A stretch of 24,903 nucleotides of DNA from a virus, in IMG/VR virus record IMGVR_UViG_3300031565_000340, positions 1-24,903 of that record, one strand, 5' to 3'. Every line of letters starts with the position of its first letter. Position 1 is the stretch's first letter. Shown piece after piece: positions 1 to 5,987 of this stretch. The notes under the pieces were generated by a model that did not search any database, was not told the DNA's origin, and saw nothing but the letters and a program-made list of their open reading frames with translations. A program made the position numbers and the translations under genes.

Positions 1-299
1 AACTGAGCATCCATCGAGATTCGACCCTTCACGTCATAGACGTGTTGCATGACCATTAGCCACGACGAGTTCAATCGCATGGCCAGATCAATAGCGATTA
101 CGCAGCTTCCGGGTTTGTTGCGATAGTTGACTGGCACAAGTTCGGACTGAGCCAGGGCCTGACCGTATCGCCATGCCGCCTCTATCGAGTTGGGTTCAAA
201 CCCCCGCCTGGTCATGGCAAGTTGCGTCATCGGATTAGCCAAGGTAGCCAATTCCTTTTTTGCCTGTTCATCTTTTTGAATTTCAGTGGTTTGTGTCAT
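1..299 (-). CDS. RecT-like single-strand annealing protein, N-terminal part (runs off left edge)
   Basis: I read this frame directly from the reverse strand: it starts MTQTTEIQKDEQ and is open to the edge of the window. Residues ~42-95 (AQSELVPVNYRNKPGSCVIA, then a 'lamrl' helix, then MQHVYDVKGRISMD) resemble the conserved N-terminal core of phage RecT-type annealing proteins, with 'lvP..y.gkp..c.iai....rl....m.vMq....v.Gr.sm.'. Such proteins coat single-stranded DNA and pair complementary strands during phage recombination and replication. GGAAG lies 3 nt before the ATG, with AAAGGCAGG further up. It follows the small gene at 317-463 and the Rad50-like ATPase, a pairing that fits a recombination module. 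Only 99 codons are visible, so the family call rests on the N-terminus alone. Confidence 0.6.
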   Translation of the reverse strand, partial: MTQTTEIQKDEQAKKELATLANPMTQLAMTRRGFEPNSIEAAWRYGQALAQSELVPVNYRNKPGSCVIAIDLAMRLNSSWLMVMQHVYDVKGRISMDAQ

Positions 300-316
300 G
301 GTCTTCCTGCCTTTCT

Positions 317-463
317 TTAAGTTGATTCTAAATCCGCCTTGAGACTTGCGTTTTCTTTTTCCAGTTCGTCGATAGCGCTTTGAAGGTCTTCTCGCATATC
401 GCACACAGGGCACTTTCGCCCCTCGTAACAGACTTCATCGTGGTTGTCGCTGCATAGGTTCAT
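317..463 (-). CDS. 48-aa CxxC protein with coiled-coil tail
   Basis: A small gene between the Rad50-like ATPase and the RecT-like gene. Its ATG (463-461) overlaps the TGA of the ATPase gene as ATGA, so translation is probably coupled. The protein begins MNLCSDNHDEVCYEGRKCPV and has cysteines at 4, 12, 18 and 21, including a CPVC knuckle, so it may bind one zinc ion. Residues ~24-47 are charged and heptad-like (EDLQSAIDELEKENASLKAD), which suggests a short coiled coil and a dimer. No family is recognised. Its position suggests an accessory to the recombination pair, but that is inference from neighbours only. Confidence 0.6.
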   Translation of the reverse strand: MNLCSDNHDEVCYEGRKCPVCDMREDLQSAIDELEKENASLKADLEST

Positions 464-2409
464 GCCGCTACTGCCTCTTTCTTCTCGGCCACTTCGATTG
501 TCAATTCGCTCATGCCCTTCTCGGCGTACAGCTCGATCACCTGTGACTTCGCTTCCAGGGGCAGGGTCAGACTCTCGGCGTGGTCGATGAAGAGCGGCAC
601 GCTGAGGCCGTAATGCTCCGACAGGACGTTGATGACATCGACGCCGGCCAGGATCTGCTGCCCCGTACTCATATCCGGGTACGGCACACCGTTGAGCATC
701 GCCTCACAGGTTTCGTCAATGGTGCCATTGAGCCGATAATCGAAGAGTTTGAACTGAACGTGCGAGAACAGACCGTTGACCGCCGTTTCGATGAGCCGAC
801 TCTGCGCGGCCTTGTAGTCGGCAAGGTCGGCCAATTGCCGGTCACACTCGGCAATCTTCTGAGCGAGGTCTTTTTCTTTGGCCTCCAACTCCGCGATGCG
901 GGTCTTGTCGGCCTTGGCGCGGTCGGCCTGGGCCAGGGCCGCGTTGACGGCATCGCGTTCTCGCTGGGCTTCATTCTTCCGGCTCTCGATAGCATCCAGT
1001 TGTTCGGTGACGGGGGCGCCGATTTCGGCTTTAGCCTTCTCGATCTGCTCGGTCAGTTTGCACCACTCGGCATCCTGCGTCATATCCGGCTCGGGCCGAT
1101 TCAGAATCGCTGCGTCAATTTCGGCGACACGCTTCCTGCCGGCATCGCACGCGGCCTGGAATTGCTTGTACAGTTCGGCGGCTTTGGTCGAGAGTTGCCG
1201 TTTTTGTAATTGGAAACCGTCAATCTCGGCAGAGCGGTGTTCGACAGTCTCTTTCAACCTGTTAGCAGCCTCTTCGAGTTGGTCGTGTTTAGCCTGTTGT
1301 TCGGCTTTGTTGTCTTCGAGCTTGGCCTTCGGGAGCTTCTGGCCGCAGGCGTAGCAGACCGAGGCGATGTTGACCTTATCGATGGCGTCAATTTCGCCCC
1401 GAGTCCGTTCAAGGTTCTGCTGAACCTGATTCAACTCATGCTGAGCCGTTTCGATACTGGCCTCTATCGACTTAATCTGCCGATGCAGGGCGTTAATCCC
1501 CTCTTCTTTGGCGGCAAGCTCATCATTGATTCTGGCCTTCTCGTCACGGAGGGGCTGCGTCGGGTCCTGCTCGGCCCTTACGATGCTCTCGCGGTGAAGG
1601 CGCTGAACAGTCAGGTGGTTCTCGGCCTCCATTCTCGCCTGCCGGTCTTTTTCTTGACCAAGAAGAATGTTTCGGTCACTATTGAGACTCTGAAATGTTT
1701 GCGTGATATTCTGGCGTTTAACTTGGAGTTTTGAGGTCTCCTGCTCGGCGTAGCCGTTCATGGCACGGCGGATCTCGTCGATGCGCGGGTTGATTTCGTC
1801 CCGCTCTTTGGTATGCCGCACCTTCCGATCGTGCAGAACCTTCCCGTAGTCATTGTAGGACCGGCCATTGACCGAAACCAGCAGGCTCTCGAAGCCCTGG
1901 GGCTTGGCCACCGTGCCGGCGAAGGTCAGCAGCGTCCTTCGCCGTTCGGTGTGGTGGAGCTTGGAGTTGAAGTACGACAGGTCGGCCAGCATCTTGAACG
2001 TCTCCTCGGGAATCAGCGAGTCGATGAATGCTTGGTATTTGCCGACCGTCATGGGGACCTCATTGACCCAGCATAGCGTCTCGTAGCCCTTGAACTGGTC
2101 TTTGACGACCTTCTCGTGCTGCTCTTTGCGGAGCGTGTGCGTCTGACCGTTGGCGGCAATCGTCGCTTCGGACATAACGACCAGGCCCTTGATCGCATGG
2201 TTGTGCTCATCGAGCGGCCTGACCTCGAAGTCCTTGCGCCAAGTAGAGTCTTTACCAAATAACGGCCAGAGCCAGCCATCATAGAGCGTTGTCTTTCCGA
2301 TTCCGTTCTCGGCGTGAATCCGGGCGTTCTGCCCATCCAATGAGACTTCAAAGCGCCGGAGTCCCTTGAAGTTTTCCAACGTCAGATTGAGTAATGTTAG
2401 TGTGTCCAT
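460..2409 (-). CDS. Rad50/SbcC-like SMC-family ATPase with zinc hook
   Basis: A 649-residue protein of SMC/Rad50 layout. The N-terminal half-ATPase has Walker A (NGIGKTT, lysine near residue 39). A long coiled coil follows, interrupted near residue 352 by CYAC, the CxxC zinc hook that joins two Rad50-type molecules. A second coiled coil leads to the C-terminal half-ATPase with a signature-like STGQQ near 580 and Walker B FIDHAES near 606. The family tethers DNA ends and works with a nuclease. No SbcD/Mre11 partner is visible here, but the adjacent RecT-like gene suggests a phage recombination set. I chose the ATG at 2409 because GAAAGGAG lies 6 nt upstream; a longer frame to 2442 would overlap the micro-gene at 2424-2492. 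The protein is shorter than cellular SbcC (about 1000 aa). Confidence 0.85.
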   Translation of the reverse strand: MDTLTLLNLTLENFKGLRRFEVSLDGQNARIHAENGIGKTTLYDGWLWPLFGKDSTWRKDFEVRPLDEHNHAIKGLVVMSEATIAANGQTHTLRKEQHEKVVKDQFKGYETLCWVNEVPMTVGKYQAFIDSLIPEETFKMLADLSYFNSKLHHTERRRTLLTFAGTVAKPQGFESLLVSVNGRSYNDYGKVLHDRKVRHTKERDEINPRIDEIRRAMNGYAEQETSKLQVKRQNITQTFQSLNSDRNILLGQEKDRQARMEAENHLTVQRLHRESIVRAEQDPTQPLRDEKARINDELAAKEEGINALHRQIKSIEASIETAQHELNQVQQNLERTRGEIDAIDKVNIASVCYACGQKLPKAKLEDNKAEQQAKHDQLEEAANRLKETVEHRSAEIDGFQLQKRQLSTKAAELYKQFQAACDAGRKRVAEIDAAILNRPEPDMTQDAEWCKLTEQIEKAKAEIGAPVTEQLDAIESRKNEAQRERDAVNAALAQADRAKADKTRIAELEAKEKDLAQKIAECDRQLADLADYKAAQSRLIETAVNGLFSHVQFKLFDYRLNGTIDETCEAMLNGVPYPDMSTGQQILAGVDVINVLSEHYGLSVPLFIDHAESLTLPLEAKSQVIELYAEKGMSELTIEVAEKKEAVAA

Positions 2410-2423
2410 AGTGTTCTCCTTTC

Positions 2424-2492
2424 TCAGACCGTCCAGAGCCACACCGTGACGCTAAGCAGCCCGATCAACAGTTCCTTGAGTTCTCGTTTCAT
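2424..2492 (-). CDS. 22-aa hydrophobic micropeptide
   Basis: A very short frame beginning MKRELKELLIGLLSVTV and ending WLWTV. Its ATG (2492-2490) overlaps the TGA of the gene at 2489-2818 as ATGA, and its stop lies just before the GAAAGGAG of the ATPase gene. Charged N-terminal residues followed by about 15 hydrophobic ones ending in tryptophans look like a tiny single-pass membrane peptide. The exact coupling on both sides favours real translation. It could instead be a spacer or a coupling leader that keeps ribosomes moving to the ATPase start. No function can be assigned. Confidence 0.4.
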   Translation of the reverse strand: MKRELKELLIGLLSVTVWLWTV

Positions 2493-2818
2493 GGTTTCTT
2501 CGCCTCTATCGCCGCCTTAACAATGTCAACGAACGTCCATCTTCGGACTTTCAGAAACGGTCCCTTATGGTGAGGATCGCTGTAAATGCGCCGCGTGATC
2601 GGGTAGAGATTGTAGAGCCAGAAGCGCAAGGGTTCGTGACTTTGATAGACGGTCAGTTGATAGTGCGTCTGCGCGACCTTCTCAGTCAGTTCCATATCGT
2701 TCTCGAAGGCCAAGTCCGAGGCTTCCTCAAACGTGTCGGTGGAGATTTGACGCCTGCGGTCTTTCTGCCGTCTAACGTATTCGCGGTGTTCTCGGAATGC
2801 GTCGCCCATTTCAGTCAT
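2489..2818 (-). CDS. Conserved-looking phage protein of unknown function (109 aa)
   Basis: I place the start at MTEMGDAF (2818), with GAGGAG about 11 nt upstream; an in-frame TTG seven codons earlier is an alternative. The first 30 residues are highly charged (REHREYVRRQKDRRRQ). The second half is compact: FWLYNLYPITRRIYSDP followed by FLKVRRWTFVDIVKAA, with a spacing of aromatic residues that looks like a small folded domain. I do not recognise a named family. Its 3' end overlaps the 22-aa micro-gene by ATGA, so it belongs to the early operon. Confidence 0.6.
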   Translation of the reverse strand: MTEMGDAFREHREYVRRQKDRRRQISTDTFEEASDLAFENDMELTEKVAQTHYQLTVYQSHEPLRFWLYNLYPITRRIYSDPHHKGPFLKVRRWTFVDIVKAAIEAKKP

Positions 2819-2822
2819 GGCA

Positions 2823-2867
2823 TCACCTGCTCCTCGCAATCTTTACTTGCAGATATGGTTCGGTCAT
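2823..2867 (-). CDS. Possible 14-aa leader peptide
   Basis: A 14-codon frame, MTEPYLQVKIARSR, opens with an ATGA overlap on the stop of the gene at 2864-3184 and closes 5 nt before the start of the 109-aa gene. It contains the GAGGAG ribosome-binding site of that downstream gene. It may simply bridge ribosomes between the two genes. It is listed because the same ATGA arrangement recurs in this operon; the evidence is weak. Confidence 0.2.
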   Translation of the reverse strand: MTEPYLQVKIARSR

Positions 2868-3184
2868 GGGTTTACTCCCAGCCCTTTCTTGGCCAGAGCG
2901 ATGGCGGCGTTAACTCCTCCAATCGCCCTTGCTAATTTATCGCGCATAGTCTGGGTATCGGATACACCGATACTTTCGGCTATGCCAGCGAGATACTCTG
3001 CCCGATTGACCAGTTGGCGGCAGAGGGCTTCCAACTCTCTTTGTCTCTTGCCGATGCGTTCCTCGATCGCGGAAGCGGATTCGGACCAGTTATCTATGAG
3101 ATCACATGAACCACAATACTCACTACCCGAGTCGCCTTCGTGAACGCACGTGTCACATGTATGATGATTCAGTTCGCTGTTCAT
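2864..3184 (-). CDS. Zinc-ribbon-like protein with helical tail (106 aa)
   Basis: The N-terminus holds two CxxC knuckles, CDTC at residues 10-13 and CGSC at 24-27, as in small zinc ribbons. The remainder is a long amphipathic helical stretch (SASAIEERIGKRQRELEALC) followed by a second helical segment ending KKGLGVNP. The ATG (3184) overlaps the stop of the 29-aa micro-gene as ATGA. The last residues match the tail of the 78-aa protein at 3267-3503 at both protein and DNA level, which suggests a partial duplication. No family name is recognised; zinc binding is inferred from the cysteines. Confidence 0.65.
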   Translation of the reverse strand: MNSELNHHTCDTCVHEGDSGSEYCGSCDLIDNWSESASAIEERIGKRQRELEALCRQLVNRAEYLAGIAESIGVSDTQTMRDKLARAIGGVNAAIALAKKGLGVNP

Positions 3185-3270
3185 GGTTCAATCTCCCTTC
3201 CGTCGCCGTCGAACGCCAGTGGCATGAAGAAAGCCGCCAGCATCACCAAAATTGTCTTTAGTAGTTTCAT
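3181..3270 (-). CDS. 29-aa single-pass membrane or secreted micropeptide
   Basis: Reads MKLLKTILVMLAAFFMPLAF followed by DGDGREIEP. Two lysines and a hydrophobic stretch of about 16 residues look like a signal or membrane anchor, followed by an acidic nine-residue tail. The ATG (3270) overlaps the TGA of the 78-aa gene as ATGA, and its own TGA overlaps the ATG of the next gene in the same way. GGGGGA lies 5 nt before the start. A much longer in-frame extension exists upstream but would lie inside the 78-aa gene, so I prefer the short form. Function unknown; possibly a membrane-acting phage peptide. Confidence 0.5.
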   Translation of the reverse strand: MKLLKTILVMLAAFFMPLAFDGDGREIEP

Positions 3271-3503
3271 AATGTCCCCCATGGGTTTACTCCCAGCTTC
3301 TTCGCCTCGGCCAGGTCGATATCGGCGACCAGTTTTTGATAAACACAGCCGCTTGTGATTCGACCATCGCCATTGTCGATTAGTTCTAAACATTGTCGGA
3401 CCGCCTTGCAGTCGTCGAGCAGGGCCGGGGCGGCTTGTTCCAGGCGACAGGCCGGGCAATCGGAATAGAAGGGTGTGTCGCCGACTTTGTGGTTGTGCTC
3501 CAT
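3267..3503 (-). CDS. Small CPAC-motif protein (78 aa)
   Basis: The start at 3503 follows a clear GAAAGGAG site. The N-terminal third contains DCPACRLEQ, a CxxC knuckle near residues 16-19, with two further cysteines at about 32 and 38. The rest is helical and ends EAKKLGVNPWGTL, matching the end of the 106-aa protein at 2864-3184. It may be a zinc-binding or dimerising protein of the early operon. No family is recognised. Confidence 0.6.
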   Translation of the reverse strand: MEHNHKVGDTPFYSDCPACRLEQAAPALLDDCKAVRQCLELIDNGDGRITSGCVYQKLVADIDLAEAKKLGVNPWGTL

Positions 3504-3529
3504 TTCGTTTCTCCTTTCTATGGCCCGGT

Positions 3530-3715
3530 CTATTTCTTTGCTGACAATATCGCTATGTTCACGTTGAGTTCAGGGAGATTATAGACTGTCTCATCTTCTG
3601 CAATCTTGACCGTACTGGTACTCCATTCCAGGATGTCTTTCATCCGAAGTTTCTTATTACCCGTTACCGTTCTTGCTTCCTGAAGGATCGCTCGTTCAAG
3701 GTCTCTCATTGCCAT
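3530..3715 (-). CDS. Hypothetical early protein (61 aa)
   Basis: The start at 3715 is preceded by AAAAGGAGAAACG, close to the ideal site used by its neighbours. MAMRDLERAILQEARTVTGN is predicted helical, followed by KKLRMKDILEWST and a short beta-rich segment VYNLPELNVNIAILS. The first half could form a small helical DNA-contacting domain, but no motif is convincing. It lies in the early operon between two other small genes. Function unknown. Confidence 0.55.
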   Translation of the reverse strand: MAMRDLERAILQEARTVTGNKKLRMKDILEWSTSTVKIAEDETVYNLPELNVNIAILSAKK

Positions 3716-3756
3716 ATCGTTTCTCCTTTTCTAAAGGCCGGGCTGGGGCTCCGTGC

Positions 3757-3918
3757 TCATTGTTCCAATTTGTCCATCAATTCTCTGACTTCTTGCTGCT
3801 CTGGTATTCCACCGAGATCGTCTGCTAATTCATAATCCAAGTCCGTTGAGACACACGCGATTTCTAAGAGATACAAAGCCGTAGTTATTAAGTCTTTTTC
3901 TCGTTGGGTAAGGTTCAT
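3757..3918 (-). CDS. Small acidic helical protein (53 aa)
   Basis: I choose MNLTQREKDLITTALYLLEI at 3918 because GAAAGGAC sits 6 nt upstream; a longer frame reaching 3993 would translate through the structured element at 3934-4003. The protein is acidic and probably all helical (ELADDLGGIPEQQEVRELMD). Its stop is followed by a GC-rich stretch that shares the sequence GGAGCCCCA-(C)-GCCCGGC with the element upstream of the gene. Function unknown. Confidence 0.55.
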   Translation of the reverse strand: MNLTQREKDLITTALYLLEIACVSTDLDYELADDLGGIPEQQEVRELMDKLEQ

Positions 3919-3933
3919 TTTCGTCCTTTCAAA

Positions 3934-4003
3934 AGCCGGGCGTGGGGCTCCATCCCCGCCAGCCTGTTCGAGGCGGCTGTTCGTCCGTGTCACGTGCCCG
4001 GCT
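3934..4003 (-). ncRNA. Multi-branched structured leader element, 70 nt
   Basis: The outer strands AGCCGGGC and GCCCGGCT pair over 8 bp. They enclose a central hairpin (GCC-G-CCT with AGG-CT-GGC) and a GGGG/CCCC hairpin, giving a branched, cloverleaf-like fold of tRNA size. It lacks a TTCRA T-loop, so I do not call it a tRNA. It ends directly at TTTTGAAAGGA, the ribosome-binding site of the gene at 3757-3918, so it could control translation or protect the message end. Pairing was worked out by eye. Confidence 0.4.
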
Positions 4004-4017
4004 ATTTACTTTTCAAA

Positions 4018-4055
4018 AGCCCAGACCCCCATGCCGAGGCGCAAGGGCCGGGACT
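4018..4055 (-). terminator. GC-rich intergenic hairpin followed by U-run
   Basis: Directly downstream of the 87-aa gene. AGTCC/GGGCT and GGCCC/GGGTC form a two-part stem, with the apical loop beginning TTGCG, followed by TTTTG. This resembles an intrinsic terminator or message-end hairpin. Similar hairpins follow several other small genes in the window. Confidence 0.45.
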
Positions 4056-4060
4056 GAACA

Positions 4061-4324
4061 TCAAGATTGTTGCGGTATTTGCTCGGCCACGACCTCAGAG
4101 AGAATCTCGATGAGACGCGCACCAATGTCAGGTACGCGATCTCGGTATTCTTGTGGGATTTTCAGAGCATCTGCGCACTCACGACAGATTTCGTAATACA
4201 AGTGTGCGCTAGAATAGGCGTCTGCGTTCACAGTGAGAGGAACCCAACCTGTGGGCACATTCGAGGATTGACCTGCCTTCTGTTCTGCCAACTTTCCACA
4301 TTTGTCGCATTTGTGAATAATCAT
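4061..4324 (-). CDS. Zinc-ribbon-like protein (87 aa)
   Basis: The start at MIIHKCDKCGK (4324) has GAAAGGGACA upstream; an upstream in-frame ATG would overlap the preceding gene and lacks such a site. CDKC at residues 6-9 and CREC near 48-51 form the paired CxxC pattern of a small treble-clef or ribbon zinc fold, with a loop of about 40 residues containing GWVPLTVN between them. The C-terminal third is helical. Many phage early proteins of this type exist with no known role; no specific family is recognised. Confidence 0.65.
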   Translation of the reverse strand: MIIHKCDKCGKLAEQKAGQSSNVPTGWVPLTVNADAYSSAHLYYEICRECADALKIPQEYRDRVPDIGARLIEILSEVVAEQIPQQS

Positions 4325-4350
4325 GTTCTGTCCCTTTCGTAATGAGGTTG

Positions 4351-4560
4351 TCAAAGAAGCCGAATTTTCCGATTCGTTGACGACCAGAATGTATAGTGGT
4401 AGGTCAGAGGCGTTCGTTGTTCTTTACGCAAGACACGTACTGTCTCTGGCCCAACTGTGCCCAGACAAATCGCAGGACTACCGATGAGTATGCCGAACTG
4501 CGCGTACGCCTTTTCAGTTGCCTCTAAAATATATCCCCATTGGTACATTGATTTATCCAT
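4351..4560 (-). CDS. Hypothetical early protein (69 aa)
   Basis: Starts MDKSMYQWGYILEATEKAYA at 4560 after TTGAAAGGAAAACG. A helical N-terminus leads to a hydrophobic segment QFGILIGSPAICLGTVG (residues ~21-37) and a basic C-terminus rich in arginine and aromatic residues. The hydrophobic segment could be a buried strand pair or a weak membrane segment. Its frame extends upstream to 4617 through a hairpin but without a better start. Function unknown. Confidence 0.5.
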   Translation of the reverse strand: MDKSMYQWGYILEATEKAYAQFGILIGSPAICLGTVGPETVRVLRKEQRTPLTYHYTFWSSTNRKIRLL

Positions 4561-4581
4561 TCTCGTTTTCCTTTCAAATAT

Positions 4582-4617
4582 GTGGGGCCACAGACTTTTG
4601 GTCATCCATGACCCCAC
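4582..4617 (-). other. Intergenic hairpin GTGGGG...CCCCAC
   Basis: Six closing base pairs GTGGGG/CCCCAC enclose an inner GGTC/GACC hairpin. It lies between the tRNA and the 69-aa gene and ends 8 nt before that gene's GAAAGGA. It may stabilise the message after processing at the tRNA. Confidence 0.35.
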
Positions 4618-4647
4618 TGCGGAGGAGGTGATGAAAAGCTGATGATA

Positions 4648-4719
4648 TGGCGGGTGCCGGGATCGAACCGACCTAATCGGCTTATGAGACCGCCCAATTC
4701 ACCAGAATTGTAACCCGCG
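4648..4719 (-). tRNA. tRNA with CAU anticodon (Met, initiator-like or Ile2)
   Basis: All four arms can be drawn: acceptor CGCGGGT/ACCCGCC (6 of 7 pairs), a D arm with CAAT/ATTG and a GG in the loop, an anticodon loop CTCATAA with U33 and A37, a 4-nt variable loop, and T arm GTCGG-TTCGATC-CCGGC. The 3' CCA is not encoded. The first acceptor pair is C1 x C72, a mismatch; absence of a 1:72 pair is the hallmark of bacterial initiator tRNA, although the three G-C pairs of its anticodon stem are not all present here (position 31-39 is U-G). The anticodon could also be lysidine-modified to read AUA isoleucine. It lies inside the early operon, 21 nt after the excisionase-like gene. Confidence 0.7.
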
Positions 4720-4740
4720 AGCAATGGTATCGGCTGCCTC

Positions 4741-4962
4741 TCACGCCGTTTCCAAATTTGCATTGATCCACCCCAGCAATTCGTCACATTTGAGAAACAG
4801 TTTGTGCCCGAGCCTGTAGAACCGGATGCCGTTGCCGGGCTGCCGCCGCCAGCCGTAAATGGTGGTTTTCGGAATCCCTGTGACCTGGGCGGCTTTGCTG
4901 ACCGTAATCAGGCCCCCGGGGTTCATCTCAGCCGGCAACTGAATGTAGGCTCTCTGCCGCAT
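4741..4962 (-). CDS. Excisionase-like MerR/HTH_17-type DNA-binding protein (73 aa)
   Basis: MNPGGLITVSKAAQVTGIPK then TTIYGWRRQ is a winged-helix helix-turn-helix of the kind used by phage excisionases and small regulators: 'i(T/S)vskAA..tGip..tiy.wr', then a wing FYRLGHKLFLKCDELLGWI. Such Xis proteins bend DNA next to the attachment site and steer the integrase toward excision. The ATG at 4962 overlaps the end of the ribbon-helix-helix-like gene by 35 nt and has GAAG upstream; a start at MNPGG is also possible. It is the second gene of the early operon, opposite to the integrase, consistent with an Xis role. It could also be a transcriptional regulator. Confidence 0.65.
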   Translation of the reverse strand: MRQRAYIQLPAEMNPGGLITVSKAAQVTGIPKTTIYGWRRQPGNGIRFYRLGHKLFLKCDELLGWINANLETA

Positions 4963-5140
4963 TTTCTTCTTGACTTCTCTGTCTGGGTGGTAGATACTTG
5001 TCGAGAATGGCACGGAGGGCCGCACTAAAATTCCCATGGAGCTGGTACTCGGGGCTCGCATACAGCCGTTGCAGAAGATCGGGTTTCAGCGTGGTTTGCA
5101 GCAATTGCAACTTTGGTCTTTTGGGTCGTTTCTTGGCCAT
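4928..5140 (-). CDS. Small basic, probable ribbon-helix-helix regulator (70 aa)
   Basis: First gene of the early operon, with a strong AGGAGG site before its ATG at 5140. The basic N-terminus (MAKKRPKRPKLQLLQTTLKP) contains a strand-like LQLLQTTL followed by two predicted helices, DLLQRLYASPEYQLHGNFSA and ALRAILDKYLPP. This order of strand, helix, helix fits Arc/CopG-type repressors that bind inverted repeats as dimers. Two operator-like palindromes sit just upstream, so autoregulation is likely. The fold is inferred from pattern only; it could be a different small DNA-binding protein. Confidence 0.5.
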   Translation of the reverse strand: MAKKRPKRPKLQLLQTTLKPDLLQRLYASPEYQLHGNFSAALRAILDKYLPPRQRSQEENAAESLHSVAG

Positions 5141-5169
5141 GATGGCCTCCTATAGTGAAATTATAAAGT

Positions 5170-5209
5170 TTTATGACCGCATCATAAAGTGTATCGGCCA
5201 TTGTGTCAA
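5170..5209 (-). promoter_or_regulatory. Early promoter with overlapping palindromic operator
   Basis: On the minus strand TTGACA (5209-5204), 17 nt, then TATGAT (5186-5181) form a near-consensus sigma70 promoter driving the early operon from 5140. The -10 box lies inside a perfect inverted repeat TTTATGA-N5-TCATAAA (5170-5188), where a bound repressor would block RNA polymerase. A second imperfect palindrome ATAAA-GT-TTTAT (5163-5174) overlaps it. Further half-sites lie at 5216-5222 (TTTATGA) and 5249-5255 (TCATAAG), in front of the divergent plus-strand gene. Confidence 0.75.
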
Positions 5210-5282
5210 GGGGATTTTATGAAATTTTCAGAGAATTTTTTGGGACTATCATAAGTGGCGGAAGGTGAAAGGGTTATGTAAG

Positions 5283-5651
5283 ATGAATTTTATGGCTGAA
5301 AAAGAAAAAAAGCCGGGCCAGCCCAAAAACGAATACTACTTCGGGGGTCCGGTCCCCAGGGATGTTCAGGAACGCTTAGAGCCGTGCCGCGACCGCGGCA
5401 TGTTGAACCAGACGATAGCCCGAAAACTGGCCTATCTCTGGCTGGCGTTGCCGGAAGAAAAGCAGAATCAACTCTATTTCAGCAGTATCGACGCGGACTT
5501 CGACTTGCAGGACCAGGCCACCGCCGACCTGTTGGCGTTAGTCGATGAAGTCATTGTGGGAAATCTGCTGGCGCACTTGCCGGAAAGTGCAAAGCTCGCC
5601 GAATTCTATGCCGCCGCTCAACGGCCCGCGTCAAAGCAACGAGGTAGGTAG
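5283..5651 (+). CDS. Unknown protein divergent from the early operon (122 aa)
   Basis: Starts MNFMAEKEKKPGQPKNEYYF at 5283; a GTG at 5265 and an ATG at 5292 are alternatives, and GAAAGGG lies 9 nt before 5283. The N-terminal 20 residues are basic, then VPRDVQERLEPCRDRGMLNQ and a leucine-rich helical region (TIARKLAYLWLALPEEKQNQ), then an acidic middle (DADFDLQDQATADLL) and a basic end. It is the only plus-strand gene left of the integrase and shares its control region with the early operon, so a regulator of the lysogeny decision is possible. I recognise no domain. Confidence 0.55.
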   Translation: MNFMAEKEKKPGQPKNEYYFGGPVPRDVQERLEPCRDRGMLNQTIARKLAYLWLALPEEKQNQLYFSSIDADFDLQDQATADLLALVDEVIVGNLLAHLPESAKLAEFYAAAQRPASKQRGR

Positions 5652-5884
5652 TCTCGTCCTCGGCCAATAATGCCGTCAGGCGCCGCATAGTTTTGATTCT
5701 GGTCGCTGAAAGTAGAATCGTGGCTGGACCCGAACGATCACTGCGAAAACTTTTCATTCTAGGCTCCTATCTGGGTAGTCCAGCCCTCCTATTTGATGAA
5801 TGTACCAACAGACATGGAAAATGTAATGGTGATGGTGGCAAATTATTCTTGAGAGCAACCGCCTCTTCGAAGGTCGTGACATGC

Positions 5885-5902
5885 GGGTCGCGTTTGGGGC
5901 GC
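5885..5902 (+). repeat. 18-bp direct repeat, copy 1 (candidate integrase arm site)
   Basis: GGGTCGCGTTTGGGGCGC occurs exactly here and again at 6078-6095. The two copies flank the tRNA 5' half at distances of 86 and 47 bp. Tyrosine integrases of the lambda type bind arm-type direct repeats on both sides of the crossover core, so this is a plausible arm site. Confidence 0.55.
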
Positions 5903-5987
5903 GTTTGCAGTCCACGTATGCGACGTATGCAACTTTGGCCGGCTACCCTGAGTGGCGATTCTGGCTCAAAACCGCGTTTTTACGCTT

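Noticed and set aside
580-1734. Overlapping plus-strand frames opposite the Rad50-like gene
   Set aside because: They mirror the coiled-coil codons of the ATPase and lack start signals.
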